This document shows positions 34,283 through 45,777 of a stretch of DNA of 64,000 bases, one piece after another; the stretch's first letter is position 1, and every line of letters begins with the position of its first letter. Made by a program: the position numbers and the translations under genes. The notes below the pieces were generated by a model that saw only the letters and a list, made by a program, of their open reading frames with translations, had not been told where the DNA came from and did no database searches. Origin of the DNA: Lytechinus pictus (taxonomy: Eukaryota > Echinodermata > Echinoidea > Temnopleuroida > Toxopneustidae). The DNA is taken from the NCBI RefSeq assembly GCF_037042905.1, contig NC_087261.1, positions 23,766,317-23,830,316 of the forward strand, given 5' to 3'.

Positions 34283-35215
34283 TTCGCCAATTTCTTTCTT
34301 CTTTTTTTTTTTACCGTCGAATAGCGTGGTAGAAAAGATTCATAGAGGAAAACAAATTGTTTCCGTTACTGCAAACAAACATTTGGGGCGCTTACCCTGG
34401 TTAGCATCAAAACCAAAATATCTGATTTTTTAAAATAAAAATCAGGGGCCACTGAGCGTTTTTGATAATGGAGGGGTTGAGCTGAATGTGGGAGGGAGTG
34501 AACCGGCCAAAAAAAAATCATAAATTTATATAGACTTCGGATTTTTTGTACATGTTTGCTGAAAGGGGTGAGGACTGAAACTTCCTACCAACTCCGCTGC
34601 CTCTGTACTATGAGATTGAACGATTAAAATGATAGAGACAAAAATTAATTCTAACTATTGTGAATGTTTTTTTAATGATTTATTTATTACTTTGTTTTCG
34701 GCTGTGAAATCAAGGAGACAATATAACAAAACGAAGGAGATAATCGAACAAAACGAAAGAACAAATAAAAAAAATACTTATGACTACGGATGCTATAATT
34801 TATTCAAGTAAAATTACTTTCTCTTACTTTCAGTAATTGCTTTCATGGCTCTTTTTGAGGGAATAGGAAGATAAAGAAAGAAACGTAGAAAGTGACAAGA
34901 AGAGAGTTGGGAGGTATGATTTCAGACTTACAATTTTAGTCAATTTTATTCGTTTAACACTTTGAAATAATTTCAGGATATTACAAATCGAATACCGGTG
35001 CGCAAACTTCAGGAACAAAATTATTTTATTATTATAATAGCTGCGTGGAAATCGAATTAAATGAGACTGAGACATATAATTTATGAAAAAATCTAAAAAA
35101 AGAAAATTACGTTTAGTGAAAGATTGAGGCCTCTGTTTTGCCATAACCCTAAGCCCCAAGTTCACAAAAAAATAGTTTAGTTGTACATTTTTATACGATG
35201 ATGATGATCATCATC
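34283..35215 (+). repeat. Diverged duplicate of 44641-45200
   Basis: Blocks 'ttcgccaatttctttcttc', 'aatagcgtggtagaaaa', 'gcttaccctggt' and 'gggaggtatgatttcag' recur in the same order in 44641-45200. The nested LINE (ending about 44634) sits against the second copy. No gene is visible in either. Confidence 0.6.
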
Positions 35216-35919
35216 ATCATATTGTCTTTTGCGAAAGATATCTACCCATGTTATCAATATAGAAAATGGAAGATGATATAGAATTTATTGTGAAATGACA
35301 TTTACAATAGTAATTTTAAAAGGTTTTTCGAGACATTATTTGAGAAACTGGGGGAAAACCCCCAAAATTTTTCGACATGATGACCACGATGCAATAGAAC
35401 GAGAGGCCCACAAATCCAACCATCTCCGATACAAGTTGGCAAAAACGAGGCATTCTCTCGGATCCGTTTCCGATGAAGAGAGAGAGAGAGGGGGGGGGGG
35501 GGACGTTAGATGTAATGTAAAACGACAGGTACTGAGAATAAAAAATCAGAAAGGATTGAGGGGTATATACCTCGTAATCCAAATCGGGATATAGAAAGAC
35601 GATAGATATAAGGGAATGAAAGCGGTAGATAATACATTCGGTCACAGGTTAGAAACCAGAGAAAGGGAAAACGAGGAAATCCCTAATTGGTACCGTTTTA
35701 TAAATACATTATACATGTACATTTTATATTGACAAATGCGCAATAATTTAAACAAATTTACCATCCGCCAGTCAAATAGAAGGATTTCAGTAGCTTTCAA
35801 GTGTTATTGAAAATTTGTAAACAAATTTTATATAAAACGGGCCCCTGGTAAATTTTTGAACCCCCCCGCTTTCGTTCTCTCATCCGATATTGCTCTCAGT
35901 ATTTTTGTCTTCTATTTCA
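35216..35919. other. No gene seen
   Basis: Contains a GAT/ATC microsatellite palindrome (35199-35219), a GA tract running into G (about 35479-35502) and AT-rich sequence. The open frames on both strands at 35295-35645 overlap each other and resemble nothing I know. Confidence 0.35.
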
Positions 35920-36219
35920 AAGGAAACAAACAGAAAATAAAGGAATTTAGAAGACCGTTTATCCTCTGCTCTTTTGAAAATGAAAACGTCCATGCAGTTC
36001 TTGGTCTCGGCACTCCCCAAACAAAAAGAAAGTCATGGCGGACGCTCAAACAAATTCCTTATGAAAAGAGCATGGGGACAAATAGCCAACGCCCTGAATT
36101 AAAGGAAAATTAGTATATCCACCTAAAAAAACCACGTTTGTTTGACGTGTCCCGACAAACCCCTCTCAATCTTACACCTACCCCTCCCCCTAAAAGTGTT
36201 ATTCAGCCCAGTCAGCCCA

Positions 36220-36480
36220 TCTCGGACAAGCCGCCCAGCCCGGACAGCCCGAAGGACCCGCCCAGCCCGGAATGTCCACCCGACCCGGACAGCCCGCCGT
36301 ACCCGTCCAGCCCGGACAGCCTGCCGTACCCGCCCAGCCCGCCGTACCCGCCCATCCCGTACTGCCCGCCGTACCCGCCCAGCCTGGACAGCCCGCCGTA
36401 CCCGCCCAGCCCAGACAGCCTGGACAGCACGGCCAATTCGGACAGCCCGCCCAGCCCGGACAGCCCGCCCAACAGAGCTA
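36220..36480. repeat. GC-rich CCCGCC/CCCAGCCCGGACAG minisatellite
   Basis: An imperfect tandem array of 15-30 bp units built from CCCGCCGTACC and CCCAGCCCGGACAG, far more GC-rich than its surroundings. All six frames are open or nearly so across it, as expected for a short-period GC repeat. Confidence 0.85.
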
Positions 36481-36670
36481 CGTCGAGGTGACATCGGAAT
36501 CTTTGCCCAGCGCCAATCAACGCTTCAATCGGGTGACTATTCGTACTGATTTACCTGCTAAAATGAAAAAAGAAAGAGGCCGATTAGCTTCATTGGCATA
36601 CAAACTCCGCCATGAAAAGAAACTAGCCACGAGAATAAGAGATTGGAACCAAGATATTCTTACAAACTAG
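36272..36670 (+). CDS. Possible fragment of a retroelement ORF1-like protein with GQPAVPAQP repeats
   Basis: A 132-codon frame: about 67 residues of GQPAVPAQP-type repeats encoded by the minisatellite, then about 65 non-repetitive charged residues (from QSYVEVTSES to a C-terminal ILTN). The tail, with a DLP...KKERGRLASLAYKLR stretch, loosely resembles the C-terminal domain of some LINE ORF1 proteins. That resemblance is from memory and weak. The frame lies inside the piggyBac-like insert, and no ORF2 follows directly. It could be a fortuitous frame beside a GC-rich repeat. Confidence 0.25.
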   Translation: MSTRPGQPAVPVQPGQPAVPAQPAVPAHPVLPAVPAQPGQPAVPAQPRQPGQHGQFGQPAQPGQPAQQSYVEVTSESLPSANQRFNRVTIRTDLPAKMKKERGRLASLAYKLRHEKKLATRIRDWNQDILTN

Positions 36671-37802
36671 GCAAGGCACGGCAAACAGCAGTGTTCAGCC
36701 AAATTGGATTAACTGGACTGAATAAGTACAAGCAAGTCAATCGTTATTAGAAACTCTCCTGATGTTTATTTGGACTATAATATAGGTCTCATTCATAACT
36801 CATCAGAATCATACAACAGTAAAATTTAATAACAAGTATTATATCTGGCATTTTACAGTTTTCTGCAAATTTACATTTGAACTCTTAATTGATCCCGAAA
36901 GTTTTGTTTATATTATTGATCTATTCTATATAACGTTGGACTTGTGTATACGCTCACATCTTATCTTTAAAAGCCAAGTGTTTTTTTTTTTCTCGCAAGT
37001 TTTATATCCAATTGCGAAGTTTCAACTGTTCCTTCATAATATCGAACGCTTTTGTGCTTTTAATGTTTTACAAAAAAATATTAACAACACCATACTTTAC
37101 CAAAATGCAATCTATTGCTATTTGTGCATGCCATGATATTCATACACTCACAGTGTCTGTGGTTAACTTCAATTTGACCACAAGTTACTGATCAAAGCTT
37201 GGTATCTTCTACATAGGTTACTTTCTCTGGAGTGTGACAAATTATGATATATTTTCTATGAACAGCTAGATACGATAATTACTTGTAAAAACAAAACTTT
37301 GAATTGTGCTCATGACTTTTGTCTGTATGGCAACACATTGGTTTGGTAAGCCTTGAACATAAATTTTGGCGTTAATATACTTCACGACATTATTCTTTCC
37401 ATCTTATAGAGTGCAGATATATGATTTTCCCCCCTTTTACGTAAAATTCATCTTATTTTTAGTATTAATTCATCGTTTCTATTTTGATTATTTGGTATAG
37501 CATGATTCTTTTATCTTATGGGCTATTTTATACTATATTGATCATTATAAAGTCTCGCTCACCAAAGTTATTCAAATTCCTTTTTTAATATTTCAATATC
37601 TCTTGGTGTTTTTTTGTCACCTATCTGCTTCATGCTTTGTTAGATAAATACATCAATGAAGGAAATTCCAATGCTTTGAGTCCTGAATGGCCCATATTTT
37701 GCACTAAACCTGGCAAGAAATTTTGGCTGCGGGTGACAATTTCTGATCTCCTGCGAGGTTAATGCTATATAATTATAACTACTAGTATCTCTAACATGGC
37801 TA

Positions 37803-38011
37803 CACTCTAAAAATTCTAATGTTGAATCAGCATTTGGAAGGTTGGGGAGTAGCGGCCTTTTCCAAAGGTTGCATCCAACCATGTATAAAGCTGAATCCAA
37901 CATTCTAAATGTTGGGTAGAACCATTTTAAATGGTAAATGCAACATTTGGAAAATGTTGTCGCTCCTTCGTCCTTTCAGAAGTTGAGTTTGCATATCTGT
38001 TTTTTAGAGTG
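37803..38011. mobile_element. TA-flanked 209-bp inverted-repeat element, copy 1
   Basis: The ends are CACTCTAAAAA and TTTTTTAGAGTG with TA on both sides (37801-37802, 38012-38013), a Tc1/mariner-type arrangement. Noncoding. It was duplicated with the surrounding unit. Confidence 0.7.
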
Positions 38012-38554
38012 TAAATTCCACTTTTCACTGTACTTGCACATTGATATCTTGTACGTAGGTGTACTTGCTTCTGAGTGCGACAAATTATGATATATCTTTA
38101 TGAACAGCTGGATATGTATAATTACTTGTAAAACAAAAGTCTAATTGTGCTCATGACTTTTAACTATATGGCAACACATTGGTTTGGTAAGCCTTGAACA
38201 TAAATGTTAGCTTTAATATAAAATAACATTAGCCTCGCAGGGGGTCGGAGGTTGAATTTTGTGTGGGGGGGGGGGGGGGGGAGAGGGGAGGGAGGAGTCG
38301 TTTGTCTTGTGCATTTGAGACTTGCGACGGGGTTCAGATGTTTCCACTGTGTTGGGGTGGAGGGAGTAATGTCTATAGACATTATTCTTTCCACTCCAAT
38401 GTGGTGGAGGCGTCTGGGCCTCGTCGTGGGTCTTAGGATGTGCAAGATGAATGATTTTTCTTTCCTTTCTCCCCTTTTACACGGGATTCGGCTTCTGATC
38501 TCCTGCGAGGTTGATGCTATATAATTATAACTACTAGCATCTCTAACATGGCTA

Positions 38555-38763
38555 CACTCTAAAAATTCTAATGTTGAATCAGCATTTGGAAGGTTGGGGA
38601 GTAGCGGCCTTTTCCAAAGGTTACATGCAACCTTGTATAAAGCTGAATCGAACATTCTAAATGTTGGGTAGAACCATTTTAAATGGTAAATGCAACATTT
38701 GGAAAATGTTGTCGCTCCTCCGTCCTTTCAGAAGTTGAGTTTGCATATCTGTTTTTTAGAGTG
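38555..38763. mobile_element. TA-flanked 209-bp inverted-repeat element, copy 2
   Basis: Same length and ends as 37803-38011, flanked by TA at 38553-38554 and 38764-38765. The identical flanks show it was copied by the tandem duplication rather than inserted independently. Confidence 0.7.
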
Positions 38764-39379
38764 TAAATTCCACTTTTCACTGTACTTGCACATTGATATC
38801 TTGTACGTAGGTGTATTTGCTTCTGAGTGCCACAAATTATGATATATCTTTATGAACAGCTGGATATGTATAACTACTTGTAAAACAAAAGTCTAATTGT
38901 GCTCATGACTTTTATCTATATGGCAACACATTGGTTTGGTAAGCCTTGAACATAAATTTTGGCTTTAATAGACATTATTCTTTCCACTTCAATATAGTGG
39001 AAACACCTGAACCTCGTCGTAAATCTTAAATGTACATGATAAATGATTTTTCTTTCTTTTCTCCCCTTTTACATAAAATTCAACTTATGTTTAGTAAAAA
39101 TTCATTGTTTCTATATTGATTATTTGGTATAGCATGGTTCATTCATCTTCTGGGCTATTTTATAATATTTTTGATCATTATAAAGTCTCGCTCACCAAAG
39201 TTAATTCAATTTCTTTTTTTAATAAGTAATCTCTTTGTGATTTTGGTCACCTATCTGTTTCATGCCTTGTTAGATAAATACAACAATGAAGGAAATTCCA
39301 TTGCTGTGAGTCCTGAATGGCACAGATAGTTCAACGCTCCTAATTTGTTTTTACATTCAATTCGACATCTCTTCTAGCT

Positions 39380-42300
39380 ACCCAGGCCGAACAGGTACGG
39401 GACTGGAGACTACGTCACACGTGATTATGTTGTGTATTGCAGACGCCACTGCCCTCTCCGGTATGGGTATCAATGCCGGAGGATTTCCCGCGCAAATTTT
39501 CCGCGCGAAAATTAATCGAATTAATTAGCCGAATTAATCTCCTTATAGGCGTCAGTCTCCCTTCACGCCTGCACGACCTGATTTAAAACAGTCACTGCAT
39601 AGTTCAGAAGTGTATTATTGTGTCAATAATGGTACCACCTTGCACCGATTAGTACTTACGATACAAATATTTTCTCGTAATTAACCTAAAGCCTCGATCT
39701 TTTCCTTTCTTTTTATGCAAATACACTGTCCCGATATTACTATGAAGAATTTGCTTCGATTCACGCCTCAAACTGTCGCCATTTGGTTAGATAAGTCATT
39801 TGTCATTTGTCTACATGATAAAGGAGGGACTCTCTTCCTCCCAAATAACTCAATTAACGCTAAACAGATCAGTGCGTTCACACCATGACCATTATGAACC
39901 AGGGCCTTTATGCAGTCAGTATCATTGTTGTATTCACATTATTTTGTATTAACTTTTCTCTCCTTCCACATATTTTGCCATCAGGCTCATACCAATCTGG
40001 AATTCATTCTGCTAGAACCAAAATATACACAAATGCTACTTTAATTTCAAGGAGATACATTTTGATTATTTAAATGCATTTTTTTTTTTCCACTTTATCC
40101 ATTTACATCTGACCTTAATTAACTTTGTTTTCAAAGTCAGAGTTCTTATTTTTCCATTGTCTTAAGATATGATTAAACACTTTGCTATTGAATGCGTATG
40201 ATTCATATTAATTCATTTCTGCTCCATACTTATAACAGGGTGTAATTTCAAAAAAGTATATATTTTCGTTTTGTGAAATCGGGTTCTCGCTTGAACATCC
40301 CTTATACATGATACGTCATTTTAATTTACCATTATTTTGCTCTCTACTGCCCTCTACAGGTGCCTTCGTGGGCTCAAGCAACGGACAATGCACATGCTCA
40401 AAACTGCGGCTTGCTCACCCTTCAATACACAATAAGCGGACTTCCTTTGCCTCTTCTCTCATCACGCTCGTAGGTTCCTTGAACCGCCTTTGTGTATCGT
40501 GCTTTGTATGTTGTAAGTTCCCTTTCTGTTCGTTTTTGCTTCAGTACCTCTTCTCATTGTATCTGTTCCTGACCGGGACTTGTATTTCAGATTTCACTGT
40601 TCCTGTTATAGACATTTTAATGTCATCTAAACAAAAAATGCGTTTTCTGATTTTTCTTTAATATGGCAAATTCGGTAGATACACCATTCAATTCAATTAA
40701 CGATGATGACTTTCTTGACCTGTTTAGACCACCATTAGTAGAAGGTGAATCAAACATAAATCCCTATGTTACTTCCTTTGAAAATCATGTTACAGACAAA
40801 TTTAATTCATCGTCACAAGAGTTGAATTATGATTTTGACACTGATAACCAATTTCAAAGTCCATGTTCTGAATACGTCACCCACAACCAGTTTAATAATG
40901 TTGTTAAGGAATTTGATAACTCCTCTTTTTCTCTTATACACCTTAATATTAGGAGCATTAATAAACACTTTGATGAATTACGGTTACTTTTGAATAATCC
41001 CACCATGCAAACATTTTCAGTAGTAGGTTTAACCGAAACATGGCTTTCTCATGATTCAAGCCTTCCATTCGCTCTCGATGGATATGATCTTTTAGTTAAC
41101 AACAGACAAAATAGGATGGGTGGGGGCGTTGCGTTATATGTTTCACAATCCTATGATTATGTAGTTCGAGACGAACTTAACAGCATGACTGATACAATTG
41201 AATCTCTTTTTATTGAAATTACTATCCCTAACAGCAAAAACATTATCATAGGTGTTATATACAGGCCTCCGAGTTCGAATATTAAATCATTTTTAGATCA
41301 TCTCTCAGACTTAGTTAAAAATCCAATTTTTGATAATAAAAATTGCTTTATAATGGGCGATTTTAATATTGATTTATTAAAACAAAATAATGTCACACAA
41401 GATTTTTTGGAAACATTTTTATCCGCTTCTTACTTACCTTTAATATCTAAACCCACACGCATAGTCAATGAATCCGCTTCTCTTATTGATAATATTTTCT
41501 GTAACGTTCTTCCCCCACCCGATTCCTTCATATTACTCTCTGATATCACTGATCACTTCCCTGTCTCGACTAATTTCTCTTTAAAAGACAGATTCAATAA
41601 CATATATAGCCGTCCATTAAAACGAAGAATAACACACGAAAATATAGCTCGTCTGGGTGCTAGTTTAGACGATGTTGATTGGTCTTGTGTCTTTGATAAT
41701 AATGACGTAAACTTGTCCTTTGAAAATTTTATGAACATTTTTAATTTACACTTTGACACTCATATTCCAAAACTTAGAGATAAGACATCTAACTACAAAA
41801 AATCACCGAAGCTCCCATGGATTTCCAAATCGCTCTTGCGTTCGATAAATAGGAAGAATAATTTGTATTATAAACATAAAATGAAACGCTCTGAGCAATC
41901 CAAACTTAAATATACTTCTTACAAAAATACATTGACAAAAATTATACGTTTAGAAAAGAAAAGATATTTTACTAACCAGTTACAACTTTACAAGCGTGAT
42001 ATGCAAAATACTTGGAAAGTTTTAAAACAAGCAATGAATATATCAAATAACAAATCTAATATTACAAAAATTAGATCTGGCGATGTTATTTTTGAAGATT
42101 CCCACCAAATTTGTAGTATCCTGAATAATCATTTTTCTTCAATTGGGGAAAATCTTGCAAGTAATATTCCTCCCGCAACAAAACACTTTTCTGAATTTTT
42201 AGGCCCACCAAATTCTAGTTCAATGTTTCTCGCTCCAACGTATAATCAGGAGATAATTAATATTGTCTCTGATTTTAGTTCTAAAAAAAGTACAGGACAT

Positions 42301-44634
42301 GATGACATCAATAATTTTCTTCTTAAGGGGGTAATATCGTCAATTGCGGATCCCCTAACTCATATTTTCAATCTGTCACTTCTTAACGGCATTGTCCCCG
42401 AGAGCATGAAAATTGCAAAAGTCATTCCCTTGTTTAAAAAGGGTGATAAATTAGATGTTAATAATTATCGCCCTATTTCTTTGTTATCTACATTGTCGAA
42501 AATACTTGAAAAGATTATTTATAAAAGAACTGTAAATTTTTTCAAATCAAATAATATTCTTTCAAATTCCCAATTTGGATTTAGGGAAAAGCATAGCACC
42601 ACACATGCTTTATTGAGTTTCATTGAAAAAGCGGCACATTCAATCGATAAATCTTCTCATTTAATTGGTTTGTTCCTGGACTTCTCCAAGGCCTTCGACA
42701 CCATTAATCATGATATTTTACTTAACAAATTACATCATTATGGAGTGCGTGGGAAGGCCTTGGAGTGGTTCAGGAGCTACCTCTTGAATAGGAAGCAATA
42801 TGTCTTTTTAAACGGTTGCAATTCTCAAATGAAAAAAAATAATTGTGGAGTTCCCCAGGGTAGTATCTTAGGCCCGATTTTGTTTATAGTTTATATTAAT
42901 GATTTTTGTAGATCATCAGACGTTCTTTCTTTCATTCTCTTTGCGGACGACTCTAACTTATTTTTTTCACATAAAAATCCTCTTCACCTTGCTAATATAA
43001 TCAACTCTGAACTAGAAAATGTTACCGAATGGATAAGAGCAAATAAATTGTCACTAAATCTTCAAAAAACAAAATACATGTTGTTTAGCAACTCCATAAA
43101 TACACTTCCTGTTGATATTATTTTGGATGGAACTCCCTTGGAAAATGTATCCCATATTAAGTTTCTTGGAATAACAGTCGATAATAAGCTCTCATGGAAA
43201 TTTCACATAGATAACATATGTAAAACTATTTCACGCAACATTGGTATAATTAACAAGCTTAAATTTTGTTTACCATTATCGTCCCTGCTTACATTATATT
43301 CATCCCTTATATTGCCTTATTTAAATTATGGAATTTTAGCGTGGGGTAACACACAACAAACACTCTTAGACAAATTACTCCTATTACAAAAGAAGTCTCT
43401 ACGTATTATATGTCACACGGCATATTTGTCTCATACTGACCCATTATTTTTTGAACATAGAATATTGAAAATTAAGGACTTATATTTGTTTAATCTCGGT
43501 CAATTTATGTATAACTATAACAACAACAACCTCCCAAATGTATTCAATTCAATGTTTCCAAAAAATCAATCCATTCACAACTATCCAACAAGGCGATTGG
43601 GTGAATTTCATTTACCACTTTTAAGAACTTTGCGGGCTCAGAACACATTTATATACGATGGACCGAAGTTATGGAACTCACTTCATAATGATATAACAAA
43701 TGCAAAATCTTTGAACTCTTTTAAGACTAAATTCAAATTATCTCTATTAAAACCTTATAATATACTCCCAAATTAATTTTAATTCATCATTTCTGTCAAG
43801 TCATCATCATTATTATGTCAAGTCATCATCATTATTACTTTAAACTAAAATTAAAACATAAAATTATTATCCTTTTTTTATTAAAAAAATCTGACACAAG
43901 TCCTTCTCAGATGTGCTCATTATTGTGTCTATCCTCTCCTCTATTTTCTCCTCTCCAGTCCGCTTATCCGCCTTCCTACCGGTTATTTGTTTAACGGCAT
44001 CAATCACATTTTTCGTGCATTATATTCTTTCCAGGTTATTTTATATATTTTTTCTCCTCTTATACACATCATTGAATCCAGTTTGCTTGAGTCCACGACG
44101 GCATGTGTTCTATCTACGTACAGCAGCACCCATCCATCTTCTCAGGGCATTCTCCCCCTTTTTCCCTTTTTTTTTTTTTCTTCTCAAGTTTTTCTGGGGG
44201 GGGGGTGGGAAGGGTAGATATTTTTAGGACGGGTTGTTTTGTCCTTCACCAAACTGTATATTTTTTATTACTTTGTATTTATTTTGTGAGTATTTCCCTC
44301 TCATTTATTCATTCTTTTCTCATTTGATTATCTGTATTTATACTTTGTCATTTTGTTATTTGTTGTGTTATCTATTTCTTGAGGGGCCCACATTGTACAA
44401 GCATTGCTTTTTAGTGGGTCCCTCCATTTCCATCTTAATTTAATTTATATTGAAAAATAGTATATATATTTAAAACCTACAATGTGTTGCCCAAATCGTC
44501 TAAGTGTTTTTTTTTTTTTTTTTCACTACATATGTATAATTAATTTTGTTTGCAACGGATACAAATATTTATGTTTTATATATGGTATACAATTTGTTTT
44601 TGTTTGATGGAAGTGAAATAAATGAATTTGAATT
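39380..44634 (+). mobile_element. Non-LTR retrotransposon (Jockey/CR1-like), near full length
   Basis: It carries the intact ORF at 40663-43776. The 3' UTR (43777-44634) has a 'gtcaagtcatcatcattatta' tandem repeat and ends in GTGAAATAAATGAATTTGAA, a short-repeat tail common to CR1/Jockey-type elements. The 3' end is supported because the duplicated flanking segment resumes at about 44641. The 5' end is uncertain. The 39380-40662 stretch lacks a convincing ORF1 and may be 5' UTR. It is nested inside the piggyBac-like insert. Confidence 0.65.
40663..43776 (+). CDS. LINE endonuclease-reverse transcriptase, 1037 aa, intact
   Basis: It copies its own RNA into DNA at a nicked genomic site (target-primed reverse transcription). 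An N-terminal ~85 residues are low-complexity and acidic. The apurinic-type endonuclease (about 88-310) shows LNIRS, LTETW, MGDFN (231-235) and TDHFP (296-300). The reverse transcriptase (about 575-830) shows NYRPISLLS, FLDFSKAFD (catalytic Asp), GVPQGSILGP and LFADD (759-763; FADD in place of YADD). The C-terminal region (about 850-1037) is the conserved post-RT domain. There is no internal stop or frameshift, so it may be recently active. Clade assignment within the Jockey/CR1 group is from overall pattern only. Confidence 0.9.
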   Translation: MANSVDTPFNSINDDDFLDLFRPPLVEGESNINPYVTSFENHVTDKFNSSSQELNYDFDTDNQFQSPCSEYVTHNQFNNVVKEFDNSSFSLIHLNIRSINKHFDELRLLLNNPTMQTFSVVGLTETWLSHDSSLPFALDGYDLLVNNRQNRMGGGVALYVSQSYDYVVRDELNSMTDTIESLFIEITIPNSKNIIIGVIYRPPSSNIKSFLDHLSDLVKNPIFDNKNCFIMGDFNIDLLKQNNVTQDFLETFLSASYLPLISKPTRIVNESASLIDNIFCNVLPPPDSFILLSDITDHFPVSTNFSLKDRFNNIYSRPLKRRITHENIARLGASLDDVDWSCVFDNNDVNLSFENFMNIFNLHFDTHIPKLRDKTSNYKKSPKLPWISKSLLRSINRKNNLYYKHKMKRSEQSKLKYTSYKNTLTKIIRLEKKRYFTNQLQLYKRDMQNTWKVLKQAMNISNNKSNITKIRSGDVIFEDSHQICSILNNHFSSIGENLASNIPPATKHFSEFLGPPNSSSMFLAPTYNQEIINIVSDFSSKKSTGHDDINNFLLKGVISSIADPLTHIFNLSLLNGIVPESMKIAKVIPLFKKGDKLDVNNYRPISLLSTLSKILEKIIYKRTVNFFKSNNILSNSQFGFREKHSTTHALLSFIEKAAHSIDKSSHLIGLFLDFSKAFDTINHDILLNKLHHYGVRGKALEWFRSYLLNRKQYVFLNGCNSQMKKNNCGVPQGSILGPILFIVYINDFCRSSDVLSFILFADDSNLFFSHKNPLHLANIINSELENVTEWIRANKLSLNLQKTKYMLFSNSINTLPVDIILDGTPLENVSHIKFLGITVDNKLSWKFHIDNICKTISRNIGIINKLKFCLPLSSLLTLYSSLILPYLNYGILAWGNTQQTLLDKLLLLQKKSLRIICHTAYLSHTDPLFFEHRILKIKDLYLFNLGQFMYNYNNNNLPNVFNSMFPKNQSIHNYPTRRLGEFHLPLLRTLRAQNTFIYDGPKLWNSLHNDITNAKSLNSFKTKFKLSLLKPYNILPN

Positions 44635-44640
44635 AATTTT

Positions 44641-45200
44641 TTTTCGCCAGTTTCTTTCTTCTTTTTTTGGTCTTTTGTTTTTCTGGCAAATAGCGTAGCA
44701 GAAAAGGATCCATATAAAGAAAAAAAAAAAGACAGGTTGACCTTATATATATATTTTTTTTTTTTTTGGGGGGGGGGCGCCTACCCTGGTGAGAATCAAC
44801 ACCAAAATATTTGAAAAAAATGTATAAATAATTTGATTTAGATGCTACAATTTCAATAGATAAAAATAATTAACTTTCTCTCATTGTGACGAACAGTAAT
44901 CGGTAGCATGGTTATTTTGGAGGGAAAAGGGAGATAGAAAAATGAAACGTAGAACGAGACGAGGAGAGCGTTGGGAGGTATGATTTCAGATCCACTATTT
45001 GAGTCACATTTACCCCCTTCACTCTTTGAAATTGCAACAGGAAAACAAATCGAAGACTGGTATGCAATCTTCAGGAACAAAATTATTTTTTTATTACAAA
45101 CTATAATTCATGAAAAGAAGAAACCAAAGGCGATTTTTAGTGAAACATTGAGGCCATCGTCTTATAGCCCAGAAGCCAAAAATCACAAAATAGTTTCGGA
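44641..45200 (+). repeat. Diverged duplicate of 34283-35215
   Basis: Colinear with the earlier segment, with smaller indels. It follows the LINE 3' end immediately. The remainder up to 45773 has no recognised gene; a B-box-like GGTTCGATC on the minus strand (about 45433-45441) is not enough for a SINE call. Confidence 0.6.
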
Positions 45201-45777
45201 CTTTCGTTGCGCAGCATCATCATCGTACTTGTAAGGGAGTATTCACCTTTTTTTAAATTCATTCTGGAAAATAAAGGTATTTGGTATGCTGTGATTTCAC
45301 CCAAAACGGATTATCGTCGTAATTATACACTTTGCAAATGATCTGTATACAAGGGGGTAAAGAGACCATTCATGATGTAGCGTGACAATAGGCAATGAAA
45401 AAAAGCACCAGAGCAGACAACAAAGCGGTATCGATCGAACCCGACTTGTCCGCGCGTGCTGATTGCCCTTACGCATTTTGTACACAGTGCCTATTGACTT
45501 GGGAAAAAGCGAAGATTTGACAAAATAACACGACTTTTTCCTCTTAAATTTCTTAACTATTCTGTTGATTTGAGAAGCGAGACCTTTAGTTTTAGAAAGA
45601 AAAATGTCTGTTCTTTCATCTTTACATTTACTAAAAATCCTGAAAATACTTCAGTTTGGCGCAATTAGCAATAGATTAGGAAAACACCGCCACAGATCCA
45701 AATAGCAGCAATGTACAAAAACGGCTCCGCCGCAGGGAGAGGTATCCGGTTTCGCGGGCCCGCACGCAAAGGGTTAA

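Larger units (their letters stand above)
37195..39300 (+). repeat. Rearranged tandem duplication, ~750-bp units
   Basis: A block from 'ttctgatctcctgcgaggtt' (37741 and 38493, offset 752) to 'aagccttgaacataaa' is present twice, nearly identical. Parts of the unit ('acattggtttggtaagcc', 'aaagtctcgctcaccaaag', 'ttagataaatac') occur at 37195-37735, 38040-38220 and 38795-39300. Unit 1 also carries unique G-rich sequence (38222-38377). No gene is visible. Confidence 0.8.
33021..45773. mobile_element. Large piggyBac-like insert, TTAA duplication, 12.75 kb
   Basis: The ends are CCCTTTGCGTGCG (33021-33033) and its exact inverse (45761-45773), each flanked by TTAA (33017-33020, 45774-45777). It splits the 3' UTR of a LINE copy; the sister LINE copy near 47470-47480 has the uninterrupted sequence, there TTAC. 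CCC-starting repeats next to TTAA are typical of piggyBac elements. No piggyBac transposase frame is visible, so it is non-autonomous or decayed. Its unusual length comes partly from internal duplications and a nested LINE. Just inside the left end are two copies of a small hairpin (see 33031-33095). Confidence 0.75.

Noticed and set aside
36123-36549. Several overlapping Pro-, Arg- and Gly-rich frames on both strands
   Set aside because: All arise from one GC-rich minisatellite. Only the frame with a non-repetitive tail (36272-36670) was kept, at low confidence.
40308-40661. 117-codon frame just upstream of the LINE ORF, considered as ORF1
   Set aside because: It is hydrophobic and cysteine-rich, lacks coiled-coil, zinc-knuckle or RRM features, and is more likely 5' UTR.
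33021-45773. piggyBac transposase gene
   Set aside because: No frame in the insert has the expected length or acidic catalytic pattern. Only the ends support the piggyBac-like call.
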